Part shown: in pieces, positions 24,111 to 33,186 of the stretch
Position numbering within the stretch: position 1 is the first letter of the stretch
How the letters are laid out: each line of letters opens with the position of its first letter
Assembly (NCBI GenBank): GCA_038888615.1
Contig: JAWAID010000002.1
Coordinates: 1 to 64,000 of the forward strand
Direction of reading: 5' to 3'
DNA length: 64,000 bases
From: Candidatus Korarchaeum sp.
Lineage (GTDB): Archaea; Korarchaeota; Korarchaeia; Korarchaeales; Korarchaeaceae
Notes under the pieces: generated by a model
Told to the model about the DNA's origin: nothing
Databases searched by the model: none
The model's input: the letters and a program-made list of their open reading frames with translations, nothing else
Position numbers and translations under genes: made by a program

Positions 24111-24746
24111 TCAACCCTTGGTCCTCAGTACACTCAGCTCGGCGGAGCTAGCCCTTATTTCTATGCTCAGCGGGTACCTTCCTCTCCATAACGTTAATTC
24201 GAAACTGGGGCCCGATAGGACCCTCCCATCGTACCTCAGCGAGGAGCGCATGCAGTGGAGCACGACTTTAGGCTCCGAATCACTCGGAACGCTTAGGATC
24301 AGGGAGACCGGTCCGGCTCCCAGTTCCACCCTGACCTTCCCGAGGACAGTGAGATCCCCGCTAACCAGACCATAGTCCATGACGATGGAGGCCTCCTTGA
24401 GCTGGACACCGTTGAGGCTAACGCTACCGTACCCCATGCGTATCGTGAGGAACCCATCCCAACCATCGGGAATGTATATAGATAGCTTTCCCACGAGCCC
24501 AGCGATCTTTCCGCTACTCAGATCAGATACTTGAATCCCCCTAACCATGGCGTAAGGATAGGAACCGTTTGCCCTCAGTAGCTCAACGCTCCCCACATAT
24601 AAGGACACAGCTAGCTCCTTACAGCTATCGAAACGTATCGTCCTCACGGTTGGGGAGTAACTCACGTAACCCATGGGAATGAGCGATATGGCGAAGGAGA
24701 GGAATATCAAGGATAACAGAAAGGCACCTATCTTCTCCTCCATCAC
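24111..24746 (-). CDS. Membrane-anchored extracytoplasmic beta-helix-like protein
   Basis: A 211-residue protein with an N-terminal signal anchor (FLLSLIFLSFAISLIPMGYV) followed by short repeated beta strands (LVGKLSIYIPDGWDGFLTIR; VSLNGVQLKEASIVMDYGLV; VSGDLTVLGKVRVELGAGPV). Such stacked strands resemble DUF4097-type adhesin-like domains. Start overlaps the upstream Yip1-like gene by 4 bp. Function unknown; operon context suggests a membrane-stress or envelope role. Confidence 0.7.
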   Translation of the reverse strand: MMEEKIGAFLLSLIFLSFAISLIPMGYVSYSPTVRTIRFDSCKELAVSLYVGSVELLRANGSYPYAMVRGIQVSDLSSGKIAGLVGKLSIYIPDGWDGFLTIRMGYGSVSLNGVQLKEASIVMDYGLVSGDLTVLGKVRVELGAGPVSLILSVPSDSEPKVVLHCMRSSLRYDGRVLSGPSFELTLWRGRYPLSIEIRASSAELSVLRTKG

Positions 24747-25402
24747 ACGATCTCCCTCCAGTAGTACAGCGCGACTAAGAGCACTATCACGATGGCTAGC
24801 CCGGGGGGACCTATGAGCGAGAGGATCCCCAATGATGATGTTGCGATCATTAGGGGACCCAGTAAGGAGATTAGTACGGATCTCCCAATGGTTAGATCGT
24901 AGATCAGAGAGACCTCCTCAACTACGATATAGATGGACCATATGAACGCCAGGAACAGGAAAACTAAAGATATTAGCAGGAGCTCGTAGCTGGCGAAGAG
25001 GTAGGAAAGTCCCATGAGGAAAGCTGTCATAGATTGAGGTATTATCGAGTAGGCGACAGCACAGAGGGTCTCCTCCCACCTCCCTGTAGCGTATCCTGAG
25101 ATCCTGGCAACTAGGTGTATTATCGTAGCGTATAGGATAAGCCATGAGATGGAAAAAGCAGCTCCAATCACTCCTGAGAACTCGGAGAGTAGTTCCAAGG
25201 GTAATCTGAAAGCTACGGCCGGTAGTCCCAGGAGGAGGAACGACGTCTTGACCGGAAGGGAGGTCAATGCGAAACTCAGGACGATGTAAATTAGTAGCGG
25301 GAGGGATAAGGAGTGTCTCTCTACTATATGCACGTAAAACGCTTCTCTAGGGGAGGTAAGCAACTTCCCAACTCTGTAGAGCAAGTCCTCGAGGTCTTCC
25401 AA
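24743..25402 (-). CDS. Yip1-domain membrane protein
   Basis: A 219-residue protein with about five or six hydrophobic helices. The N-terminal LLYRVGKLLTSPREAFYVHI is the typical YIP1-family entry motif, and YSIIPQSMTAFLMGLSYLFA fits the membrane core. First gene of the five-gene operon. TTG start at 25402; an AT-rich TATA-like TTATTTAATATAAG (25416-25430) lies just upstream, so the mRNA is probably leaderless. Archaeal Yip1-like proteins have no settled function. Confidence 0.75.
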   Translation of the reverse strand: MEDLEDLLYRVGKLLTSPREAFYVHIVERHSLSLPLLIYIVLSFALTSLPVKTSFLLLGLPAVAFRLPLELLSEFSGVIGAAFSISWLILYATIIHLVARISGYATGRWEETLCAVAYSIIPQSMTAFLMGLSYLFASYELLLISLVFLFLAFIWSIYIVVEEVSLIYDLTIGRSVLISLLGPLMIATSSLGILSLIGPPGLAIVIVLLVALYYWREIV

Positions 25403-25483
25403 CTACGCGCTTCACCTTATATTAAATAAGTAAAGAACTCTTCTTAATAAATCGTGACCAGTGCGGGTCCCGTAAAAGAGTCA

Positions 25484-25494
25484 ACTTTTTATAT
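25484..25494 (+). promoter_or_regulatory. TATA box before the repeat leader and aspartokinase operon
   Basis: CTTTTTATATT predicts transcription from about 25516, just before the GAGGAGG RBS and the three tandem repeats. Confidence 0.5.
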
Positions 25495-25530
25495 TGGGGG
25501 AGGTCAAGGAGCCAACATCAGAGGAGGGAT

Positions 25531-25599
25531 GGTGATGGCTCGCCAATTTCAGGTGAGGCCCCGCCAATGGGGAGCGGTGATGCCCCGCCAATATCGATG
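25531..25599 (+). repeat. Three in-frame tandem repeats (21/24-bp period)
   Basis: Units at 25531-25551, 25552-25575 and 25576-25599 share GGTGA(T/G)G(C/G)C(C/T)CGCCAAT. Each unit length is a multiple of three, so the reading frame is preserved. They lie in the transcript leader and the first codons of the winged-helix gene. They could be coding (leader peptide), or operator sites for that winged-helix protein. Confidence 0.7.
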
Positions 25600-25600
25600 A
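25535..25600 (+). CDS. Putative 21-residue leader ORF (RQF/RQW/RQY repeats)
   Basis: ATG at 25535 follows a strong RBS (GAGGAGG, 25521-25527) at good spacing. The peptide MARQFQVRPRQWGAVMPRQY plus a final Arg contains three repeats in which RQ is followed by Phe, Trp and Tyr. Its TGA overlaps an ATG (ATGA at 25597-25600) of the winged-helix frame, which itself lacks an RBS, so translational coupling is likely. Too short to judge from composition; it may be a real leader peptide or a by-product of the DNA repeats. Confidence 0.35.
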   Translation: MARQFQVRPRQWGAVMPRQYR

Positions 25601-25887
25601 TAGACCCCTCCCTCAGGGAGGCCTTGGTCCTGTTCGGTCTCTTCAAATTGAGCCCTAGACAGAAGGCCGTGCTCACACTCACCCTTAAGTATGAGAACAA
25701 GCTCTCAGCAAGTTCTATGGCTAAGATAGCGAATGAAGAGCTGAAGATACCGCTATCATCATTCTGGTTCGCTCTCAGGGACCTCAGGAAGCTCAAATTG
25801 ATAGAGTTCGGCGATGGTGACCCGATAAAGCTGACAGAAGCGGGTAAGGTCATAGCTCAGGCCCTCAGCGGGGTGAGATGGTGGTGA
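25597..25887 (+). CDS. Winged-helix transcriptional regulator before aspartokinase
   Basis: A 96-residue winged-helix protein (LFGLFKLSPRQKAVLTLTLK; SASSMAKIANEELKIPLSSF; FALRDLRKLKLIEFGDGDPI). I choose ATG 25597, which overlaps the stop of a short leader ORF; an earlier ATG at 25567 has no RBS and would add ten residues encoded by the tandem repeats. Its stop lies 10 bp inside the aspartokinase gene, so it is co-transcribed with lysC and asd and may regulate them. Effector unknown. Confidence 0.7.
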   Translation: MIDPSLREALVLFGLFKLSPRQKAVLTLTLKYENKLSASSMAKIANEELKIPLSSFWFALRDLRKLKLIEFGDGDPIKLTEAGKVIAQALSGVRWW

Positions 25888-27044
25888 AGAGGGTTGTGGT
25901 GAAGTTAGGGGGCTCGGTGCTCTCATCACCTCAGGACTTCATCAGGGCAGCTGAGGTGGTCAAGGGGGACTTCGAATCGGGTAGTGAGATAGCTCTAGTT
26001 GTTTCCGCTATGAAGGGACAAACGGATAGTCTGATCGAGATGGCTAAGGCGGTCAACGCATCTGGGGAGATGATTGACGCTATAGCCGGGCTAGGGGAAG
26101 TGCTCTCAGCTAGACTGATGGCAGCGGCTTTAGGATCCCTGGGCATCCCCTCAGTAGCCGTTGACCCCTGCTCTCCGCTCTGGCCTATCTACACCGATGG
26201 GAGCCATGGGGACGCCAACCCAGACATGCACACGACCTGCGGGGCAGTGATCTCCAACATAGAACCTCTCCTCGGGAAGTCCGTCCCCGTGATCTGTGGG
26301 TACATCGGTAGAACTAAGGAGGGGAAGCTAACGACGTTGGGAAGGGGCGGGAGCGATACCACAGCTGTTGTCCTAGCGAGCTGCCTGAAGGCGGATGAGG
26401 TAGTGCTGGTCAAGGACTCCAAGGGGATAATGAGCGCGGATCCAAAGTTGGTCGGGAATGCGATCGAGATCGGTAATCTGAAAGCTGAGGAAGCCCTCGC
26501 TCTATCGATTGGAGGGGCTAAGGTGCTTCACCATAAGGCGTTGCGTTACATGACACCGACCCTGAGGATAAGGGTAGTATCGATGGAGGGGAGAAGCTTC
26601 ACGAGGGGAGGGACCATAATAGAGGGTCATATACCTGATCTGATGGTGGAGGTTCACGAGAGGCCGGTGAACATGCTAACCGTCATCGTGAATGGCGAGT
26701 ATCCCGAACTCAAGTTTAGCAATATCATCTCCGAGAGCAAACTCGATAGGGCGATGATACTGTACTTGGACGGTTCTCCCGAGGAGATCGTGAGGGATCT
26801 CCACGCGCTAGTTGAAAAAGGCATTATTAAGGCGATCTCAGTTAAGAAGAACCTAGCTATGGTGAAGGTCTGGGGAGGAGCGATAGAGGACATCCCCGGC
26901 GTCATAAACAAGATAACAGAGCCCTTAGCATCGATGGGAATAAACATACACGGTATGCAGACTGTTCACAATAAGATAGCTGTGTTCTTGGACTGGGACA
27001 AGAGGGAAATAGCTGCTAGTGAGCTGAGGGCTATCCTGGGGTGA
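25878..27044 (+). CDS. lysC: Aspartokinase
   Basis: A 388-residue aspartate kinase: an amino-acid kinase domain (VVVKLGGSVLSSPQDFIRAA; VVSAMKGQTDSLIEMAKA; TTLGRGGSDTTAVVLASCLK; VVLVKDSKGIMSADPK) followed by two C-terminal ACT domains (~270-388), so feedback by lysine or threonine is expected. It catalyses the first step from aspartate to lysine, threonine and methionine. It overlaps the winged-helix gene by 10 bp and asd by 4 bp, giving a three-gene operon. Confidence 0.93.
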   Translation: MVVKRVVVKLGGSVLSSPQDFIRAAEVVKGDFESGSEIALVVSAMKGQTDSLIEMAKAVNASGEMIDAIAGLGEVLSARLMAAALGSLGIPSVAVDPCSPLWPIYTDGSHGDANPDMHTTCGAVISNIEPLLGKSVPVICGYIGRTKEGKLTTLGRGGSDTTAVVLASCLKADEVVLVKDSKGIMSADPKLVGNAIEIGNLKAEEALALSIGGAKVLHHKALRYMTPTLRIRVVSMEGRSFTRGGTIIEGHIPDLMVEVHERPVNMLTVIVNGEYPELKFSNIISESKLDRAMILYLDGSPEEIVRDLHALVEKGIIKAISVKKNLAMVKVWGGAIEDIPGVINKITEPLASMGINIHGMQTVHNKIAVFLDWDKREIAASELRAILG

Positions 27045-28087
27045 GCTCGTTGAGAGTAGCTCTCCTAGGCGGTACGGGGGCCGTGGGTCAGAGGTTCGTA
27101 CAATTGCTCGAACGACACCCCTGGTTTGAACTAACTACGATCACGGGTAAGACCAGCGTGGGTAAGAGGTACAGTGAAGCGGTGAACTGGTTACTCGGGG
27201 ATGAGGTTCCCGAGTACGTCAGAGATCTAACGATAGTTGAAACCGATTTGAGGAACCTGAAAGGTGTGGATCTCGTTTTCTCCGCCCTACCATCCGGTGA
27301 GGCAGCTGCTATAGAGAGGGAAGTGATGAGAGCTGGTATACCGATGGTGAGTAACTCCAGCTTCCTGAGGATGGACCCCTTGGTCCCTCTAATCGTCCCC
27401 GAAGTGAATCCGGATCACCTCTCACTCATAAATGGTCAGAGGGGGATGGGACTAGGGCCTGTAGCTACCAGCCCGAACTGCACTACTACGATGGTGGTGA
27501 TCCCCCTCAAGCCGTTGGACGAGAGGTATCGGATAAGGAGGATCGATGTAGCGAGCTATCAAGCTATATCGGGAGCTGGGTATCCGGGGGTCCCATCATA
27601 CGATATCATAGATAACCTGATACCGTTCATAAGCGAGGAGGAGGAGAAGGTGGAGAGGGAGTCGAGGAAGATCCTGGGGAGGGTCAGCGGGAATGATGTG
27701 AAGCTAGCTGAGTTTTACGTCCAAGCAACCTGCGTTAGAGTTCCGGTGATAGACGGACACACTGTAGCTGTGCATGCCGAATTCGAAGAGGAAGTAGATC
27801 TAGATGAAGCCACTAGAATATTGGAGAACTTCGATCCCGGCGAGAGAGTGAGGAGCTTACCCTCATCTCCGGAGAAAGCCATTATAGTGAGGAGGGAGAA
27901 GGATAGACCACAGCCCAGGTACGATAGGCTCGCTGGGAATGGCATGAGCGTGACCGTCGGTAGGTTGAGGATGGGAGCTAACGGGAGGAACCTCCTCTTC
28001 GTGACCCACGGCCATAACACGATAAGAGGTGCGGCGGGAGGAGCTATCCTCCTAGCGGAACTGATGAGATCGGAGGGAATCATCTGA
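27041..28087 (+). CDS. asd: Aspartate-semialdehyde dehydrogenase
   Basis: A 348-residue ASADH reducing aspartyl phosphate to the semialdehyde with NADPH. The nucleotide motif is [16 protein letters not shown]; the active-site cysteine is in [12 protein letters not shown]; the substrate His is in [10 protein letters not shown] and [10 protein letters not shown] is the family block. GTG start overlaps lysC (GTGA). The archaeal/fungal subclass also includes malonyl-CoA reductases, but pairing with lysC favours ASADH. Confidence 0.92.
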   Translation: MSSLRVALLGGTGAVGQRFVQLLERHPWFELTTITGKTSVGKRYSEAVNWLLGDEVPEYVRDLTIVETDLRNLKGVDLVFSALPSGEAAAIEREVMRAGIPMVSNSSFLRMDPLVPLIVPEVNPDHLSLINGQRGMGLGPVATSPNCTTTMVVIPLKPLDERYRIRRIDVASYQAISGAGYPGVPSYDIIDNLIPFISEEEEKVERESRKILGRVSGNDVKLAEFYVQATCVRVPVIDGHTVAVHAEFEEEVDLDEATRILENFDPGERVRSLPSSPEKAIIVRREKDRPQPRYDRLAGNGMSVTVGRLRMGANGRNLLFVTHGHNTIRGAAGGAILLAELMRSEGII

Positions 28088-28302
28088 GGGACTAAGAAGT
28101 TTCAGGGTAGATAGTAGCGTTATACATGGGAGAAAAGGATCCGTTATGTGGAAAGATAAGTCTAATGAGAATGTGTAAACGCTAGATACACTCAATCATT
28201 GCAGCGAGGGCCTCTACTGGTGGGGTGAGGAAGGATGGAGGTCCATGAATCCATGGGCTCACCGCTAATTAATTTCCCCCACCTCTCCATGGTGGTGCGA
28301 TT

Positions 28303-28839
28303 ATGCTGCTACCGGATAGAGTGATAAGGTCGCTGATAGAGGAGGGAAGGTTATCCATAGATCCCCTCTATGAGGATTCAATAAGGGAAAATGGGGTTGA
28401 CATGAGGATAGGCCATGAGATAGCCTTCCCCACGGTCAGGGGGGAGGTTATAGATCCGACTGAGGACGATCCTTCACTTCACTTCTCCGTCAGGAAAATA
28501 CCCGACGATGGTATAATAGTTCCTGGGAACACATCTATCCTCCTGGTGACAGAGGAGTGCGTCAGGATGCCGGATGATGTAGCGGCTCTTTGCGGTCTGA
28601 GGAGCTCCATAGCTAGGTGGGGTTTCATAGCGGCCCCCACGTTGGTGGATGCGGGTTTCGAGGGACAGCTGACCATAGAGGTCATGTGGACGAGGCCCGC
28701 TCCCGTTAAGCTCTACAGGGGGCTGAGGTTCCTCCACGTGGTCTTCTTCAGGACCGATGGGAAAGTTGAAATACCTTACTCAGGAGCCTATCAAGGGCAG
28801 AGAGGGGTTACCTTACCGAAGAAGCTGGAAAAACCGTGA
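28303..28839 (+). CDS. dcd: dCTP deaminase / dUTPase-family protein
   Basis: A 178-residue trimeric dCTP deaminase-type enzyme. The RSSxARxG block is present (CGLRSSIARWGFIAAPTLVD), followed by AGFEGQLTIEVMW with the catalytic Glu, and a C-terminal substrate lid (YSGAYQGQRGVTLPKK). It supplies dUMP precursors and lies before the ribonucleotide reductase gene, so the two form a deoxynucleotide neighbourhood. A TATA-like CTAATTAATTT at 28265-28275 precedes it. Confidence 0.88.
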   Translation: MLLPDRVIRSLIEEGRLSIDPLYEDSIRENGVDMRIGHEIAFPTVRGEVIDPTEDDPSLHFSVRKIPDDGIIVPGNTSILLVTEECVRMPDDVAALCGLRSSIARWGFIAAPTLVDAGFEGQLTIEVMWTRPAPVKLYRGLRFLHVVFFRTDGKVEIPYSGAYQGQRGVTLPKKLEKP

Positions 28840-29056
28840 TCAGCTCCCTGAGGGGATGCTCGTGGGGAAGTGACTCCTTTTTACCCATCGTAAATAAGAG
28901 GGGGCGAAGACCTCATGAAAAACCTCACTTTAACGGAATCTTCTTATTCATAAAATACAACATAGGATAATAAAATTACATTTTTCTCAATCTTCAGACT
29001 AGAAATAAATCTCAATAGTTCATAAAGCGCTGGCTGCTACTACTAGTAGGTGCGAG

Positions 29057-31690
29057 ATGAGGGTAACGAAGGTCATCAAAAGGGATGGGAGAGTAGTTGA
29101 GTTCGATTCCTCGAGGATCAGAAGGGCTATTGAGAAAGCTATGAGAGAAGTTGGTAGTTACGATGAGGAGACTCTGAGTAAAGTCGTTAAATACGTGTTA
29201 GATGTGATAGAACGTACTTTCAGCGATGAGAAACCTCCTCATGTAGAGGAGATACAGGACATAGTTGAGCTCGCGCTGATGAAGTATGACCTATTTGAGG
29301 TGGCTAAGGCGTACATAGTCTACAGGAAGGAGAGGGAAAAGATAAGGAAGGAGAAGATGGCGATTCTCGGGAAGGATTACGTTGATGACATTGATAAGAA
29401 GCTCTCCCTCAATGCTGTCAGACTTCTGGCTAGCAGGTACCTCCAGAAGGGTCCCGATGGTAGGTTCCTAGAGGATCCCAAGGGACTGTTCATTAGGATA
29501 GCCTCCCTGGTGGTGATACCTGACGTGCTATACGACCCCAGGATCTTCGATAAGGACGGGGCTCAGGAAGTGCATCCTTATGAGGAGTTCGAACCTGAGG
29601 AGTGGTCAGGGAAGCTCGGTTTAGGAGGGGGGGATCCTGAGAACCACTTAGCACCACCCTTCACCTGGAACAGTCACCATCTGGAGAGGATGAAGGCTCT
29701 CTACGATGAGCTCAACTCCCAGCGTAAGATGAGGGTGAGCTGGTCAGCCTTTCTGGAGATGCTTAGGAGAGGGGAGTTCGATCATCACTACGAGGACTTC
29801 CTCAACTATTACAGACTGATGGTCGATCTCAAGTTCCTACCAAACTCACCCACACTATTTAACGCCGGTACTAGGCTTGGACAACTCTCAGCGTGCTTCG
29901 TGCTCCCAATAGAGGACTCTATAGAATCCATAATGAGAGCAGCGACCGAAGCAGCGATGATATTCAAGTCGGGTGGTGGAGTTGGGATAAATTACTCCAA
30001 TTTGAGGCCTCAGGGCGATATAGTCAGATCGACCGGAGGTCAAGCTTCAGGGCCCGTCAGCTTCATGCGCATCATCGACGTGATAACTGACGTGGTCAAG
30101 CAGGGCGGGAGGAGGAGAGGGGCTAACATGGGGATACTGGAGATATGGCATCCCGATGTGGTGAGGTTCATCGAGGCCAAGGCTAAGCCCGGCAACCTGG
30201 AGAACTTCAACCTCTCCGTGATGATAACGGAGGACTTCTGGAGGTATTACGAGAGTAAGGAGGAGTATCCGTTGATCAACCCCAGGAACAACGAGGTTTG
30301 GGGTACTCTAGACCCTAGAGAGCTGTTCAGGAAGATAGCTGAGATGGCTTGGAAGACCGGCGACCCCGGTGTTCTTTTCGCCGACAACATAAACAGGAGG
30401 AACGTGCTGAGGGAGTGCTTAGGGGAGATAAGATCGACTAACCCATGTGGGGAGGAGCCCCTCTATCCTTACGAGTCCTGTAACTTGGGAAGTATAAACC
30501 TGTATGCCTTCATAAAGAGGGAAAATGGGCTAGTGGAGTTCGATTGGGAAGATTACTCCAAAAGCATAAGGCTGGCCCTGAGGTTCCTTGACAATATAAT
30601 AGATGTGAATAAGTTCCCGATTGAGGAGATAGAGAGGAGGACTAAGGAGTCTAGGAAGGTAGGATTAGGCATAATGGGCCTAGCCGATGCACTCTATGCT
30701 CTAGGCATACCCTACAACAGTGAGGAGGGATTCGAGTTCATGAGGAAGGCGGCTGAATATCTGACCTACTACGCGATGCTTGAGAGTGTTGAGAGAGCGA
30801 GGGAAAGAGGGTGCTTCCCACTCTTCCAGAAGTCAGGTTACGTTAAGGGAGAGATGCCCATCGAGGGGTTCTATCACCCCGAGATCTGGAACCTGGACTG
30901 GGATCACTTGCGTGAGCAGGTGATGATGTACGGGATAAGGAACGCTGAAGTCACTACTATAGCGCCTACAGGATCTATATCGATGATAGCAGATGTTTCC
31001 TCTGGTATAGAACCTCAGTTCGCTCTGGTCTTTGAGAAGAGAGTTACAGTAGGCTCTTTCTTTTACGTAGATACTGAGTTCGAGAGGCAGCTGAAGGAGA
31101 ACGGCTTGTACTCGGAGAAACTCCTCAGGGAGGTCTCCGATAACGGTGGTTCCATCCAGGGGATAGAGCCCCCTGAGGGCAAGGAGGAGGTGTTCAGGAG
31201 GATGCAACGCGTATTCTTAGTCGCTTACGATATACCCTGGTGGGATCACATAAGGGCTGAGGCGGAAATATCCAAATGGATATGCGCAGCCGTGAGTAAG
31301 ACGATAAACATGCCCTCTTGGGTATCCGTCTCGGACATAGAGAAAGCTTACTTATTCGCTCACAGACTAGGGCTCAAGGGAATAACCGTCTACAGGGATG
31401 GCTCTAAGACCGCTCAAGTGCTCGTCACTCCTACACAGAGGAAGGGAGAGTACGTCAGCTTCATAGGGAACGATACACTGAGGATGATGGAGTCTTTAGG
31501 GATAGAACTACCGCAACTCAGGAGACCCAAGGCTGAGGAGAAGCCGGCTGTCCAACCCGTGTTCAAGCAACCAGTACCTCAACCTAATCACGTAGAGACG
31601 TGCCCTGAGTGCGGGAGCACTAGGATAGTTTACAGGGAGGACTGCGTGAGCTGCCTCGACTGCGGTTGGTCAGCGTGCGTGGTAACGTGA
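29057..31690 (+). CDS. nrdJ: Adenosylcobalamin-dependent (class II) ribonucleotide reductase
   Basis: An 877-residue reductase: an N-terminal ATP-cone (~1-95, KVIKRDGRVVEFDSSRIRRA), the ten-stranded barrel with first active-site Cys in QLSACFVLPI, the radical/catalytic loop TNPCGEEPLYPYESCNLGS (N-x-C-x-E), and a C-terminal zinc ribbon with CPECG and CVSCLDCG plus a terminal Cys near the end. No intein is visible. The cobalamin adenosyltransferase gene follows 6 bp later. Upstream (28840-29056) is an AT-rich promoter region. Confidence 0.94.
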   Translation: MRVTKVIKRDGRVVEFDSSRIRRAIEKAMREVGSYDEETLSKVVKYVLDVIERTFSDEKPPHVEEIQDIVELALMKYDLFEVAKAYIVYRKEREKIRKEKMAILGKDYVDDIDKKLSLNAVRLLASRYLQKGPDGRFLEDPKGLFIRIASLVVIPDVLYDPRIFDKDGAQEVHPYEEFEPEEWSGKLGLGGGDPENHLAPPFTWNSHHLERMKALYDELNSQRKMRVSWSAFLEMLRRGEFDHHYEDFLNYYRLMVDLKFLPNSPTLFNAGTRLGQLSACFVLPIEDSIESIMRAATEAAMIFKSGGGVGINYSNLRPQGDIVRSTGGQASGPVSFMRIIDVITDVVKQGGRRRGANMGILEIWHPDVVRFIEAKAKPGNLENFNLSVMITEDFWRYYESKEEYPLINPRNNEVWGTLDPRELFRKIAEMAWKTGDPGVLFADNINRRNVLRECLGEIRSTNPCGEEPLYPYESCNLGSINLYAFIKRENGLVEFDWEDYSKSIRLALRFLDNIIDVNKFPIEEIERRTKESRKVGLGIMGLADALYALGIPYNSEEGFEFMRKAAEYLTYYAMLESVERARERGCFPLFQKSGYVKGEMPIEGFYHPEIWNLDWDHLREQVMMYGIRNAEVTTIAPTGSISMIADVSSGIEPQFALVFEKRVTVGSFFYVDTEFERQLKENGLYSEKLLREVSDNGGSIQGIEPPEGKEEVFRRMQRVFLVAYDIPWWDHIRAEAEISKWICAAVSKTINMPSWVSVSDIEKAYLFAHRLGLKGITVYRDGSKTAQVLVTPTQRKGEYVSFIGNDTLRMMESLGIELPQLRRPKAEEKPAVQPVFKQPVPQPNHVETCPECGSTRIVYREDCVSCLDCGWSACVVT

Positions 31691-31696
31691 GGAGTT

Positions 31697-32203
31697 ATGA
31701 TACACCTCTACACTGGTGACGGGAAGGGTAAGACTACAGCGGCTCTCGGATTAGCTCTCAGGAACATAGGGTGGGGCGGTAGGGTCCTGGTGGTCCAGTT
31801 CCTCAAAGGAACTAGGAGTGGAGAGCTCAACATTGCAGCGAGACTGCCGGAATTGGAGATAAAGCAGTATGGGACAGGGAAATTCATAGACAAGGGATCC
31901 GTCGATGGAAGGGATCTTGAGCTAGCTAAGGATGGGTTAGAAGAAGTTAAGAAAGCCCTATCATCCGGAAAGTATACCTTAGTAGTGCTCGATGAGATAA
32001 ACGTAGCGGTTCACTTAGGTCTAATCGAGGAGAGGGAGGTGATAGAGGTCATCGAGAGTAGGGACCCATCGACCGAAGTTGTCTTAACAGGAAGATATGC
32101 CCCCAAGTCCTTTTATAAGCTAGCGGATTATGTAACGGAGTTCGTGAAGATAAAGCACCCCTACGATTCGGGTGTTCGGGCTAGGAGAGGCATAGATTAT
32201 TAG
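31697..32203 (+). CDS. cobO: Corrinoid adenosyltransferase (CobO/BtuR type)
   Basis: A 168-residue ATP:cob(I)alamin adenosyltransferase. The P-loop is LYTGDGKGKTTAALGLALRN, followed by VLVVQFLKGTRSGELNI and LVVLDEINVAVHLGLI, all CobA/CobO signatures. It makes adenosylcobalamin, the cofactor of the reductase encoded just upstream (6-bp gap), so the two are almost certainly co-transcribed. Confidence 0.93.
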   Translation: MIHLYTGDGKGKTTAALGLALRNIGWGGRVLVVQFLKGTRSGELNIAARLPELEIKQYGTGKFIDKGSVDGRDLELAKDGLEEVKKALSSGKYTLVVLDEINVAVHLGLIEEREVIEVIESRDPSTEVVLTGRYAPKSFYKLADYVTEFVKIKHPYDSGVRARRGIDY

Positions 32204-32290
32204 CCTAACTGAACTTCACTACTAAATTCACGTTAATGTTAAAGTTTTTAAGTTGGAGGTCCCCGCCGATGGCATCGAGGTAACCCAGAA

Positions 32291-32677
32291 ATGCAGGTGA
32301 CCTCCGACATGCTCGGTGCTGTGATAACCTTTTCCCTCGGGCTGCTCCTAGGGCTGGGTATAGGGGTAATAGGAATACTGCTGGGAAAGATAGTCTCCCC
32401 GTCCAGGGAGTCTCCGAGGAAGAGGGAGAGGTACGAGTGCGCGAACCCCCCCAGGGGGAGAGCTAGAGGTTTACTCATGATGCAGTATTATCCATACCTC
32501 ATACTATTCTTAACAGTAGAGCCCATAATGATATATTCCTTCCTCCTCCTTCTGGAGGCCCACACCTACCCCCACCTCATTCTCCTCCTCTTCCTAGGGA
32601 TCCTCGGGATAGTAATACCTCCTTTGATATTTGGACTCCGTTCCGCTAGGAGGTTGGAACTATGGTCTGCTCCTTAG
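32291..32677 (+). CDS. nuoA: Complex-I-like subunit NuoA
   Basis: A 128-residue membrane subunit with three hydrophobic helices. The loop signature YECANPPRG corresponds to YECG of the ND3 family, and FLTVEPIMIY to the FDxE helix, with the Glu kept and the Asp lost. First gene of the eleven-gene nuo operon; a TATA-like AAGTTTTTAAG (32240-32250) precedes it. Overlaps nuoB by 16 bp. Confidence 0.88.
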   Translation: MQVTSDMLGAVITFSLGLLLGLGIGVIGILLGKIVSPSRESPRKRERYECANPPRGRARGLLMMQYYPYLILFLTVEPIMIYSFLLLLEAHTYPHLILLLFLGILGIVIPPLIFGLRSARRLELWSAP

Positions 32678-33186
32678 AGGGTACGCTCCTAGTGGGGAAC
32701 TTGGAGAGGTCCGCTAAGAAAGCTGTTGCCTGGTTAGTCAACAAGAGACCGATAAGGGATCTAAGGGACTGGGGTATCTCCTTCTCCCTCTGGCCCGTTC
32801 ACTTCACCACAGCGTGCTGCGGTGCCGAGTTCGCGGCATCAGCAGCTCCTAAGTATGATGCTGAAAGGCTGGGCTTCCTCCCGTTTATAGGTATAAGGCA
32901 GTGCAACCTCCTCTTCATCGAGGGGACGCTCAGTAAGAAGATGGCTGAAGCGGCAATTTGGGTCTACGAGCAGATGCCTGATCCTAAGTTCGTGATAGGC
33001 ATGGGGGCCTGCGCTATAGACGGTGGTATATTCTGGAACAGCTACAACGTGGTGAGACCTGTAGACATACTTCCCGTTCACGTCTTCATACCCGGATGCC
33101 CCCCTAGACCAGAAGCAGTAGCTCAAGCCATAATCATGCTTCAAAGGAAGATAAGAAGTGGGGAGCTGGTGAAGTATGAGGATTGA
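32662..33186 (+). CDS. nuoB: Complex-I-like subunit NuoB (N2 cluster subunit)
   Basis: A 174-residue Fe-S subunit. The four N2-cluster cysteines are visible: TTACCGAEF (two), GMGACAIDGG and IPGCPPRPEA. It forms the interface with NuoD at the quinone site. Overlaps both neighbours. Confidence 0.93.
   Translation: MVCSLEGTLLVGNLERSAKKAVAWLVNKRPIRDLRDWGISFSLWPVHFTTACCGAEFAASAAPKYDAERLGFLPFIGIRQCNLLFIEGTLSKKMAEAAIWVYEQMPDPKFVIGMGACAIDGGIFWNSYNVVRPVDILPVHVFIPGCPPRPEAVAQAIIMLQRKIRSGELVKYED

Noticed and set aside
28088-28302. Possible RNA in the asd-dcd spacer
   Set aside because: Some short inverted repeats (TCCATGAATCCATGG) but no tRNA arms, C/D boxes or other clear RNA features.
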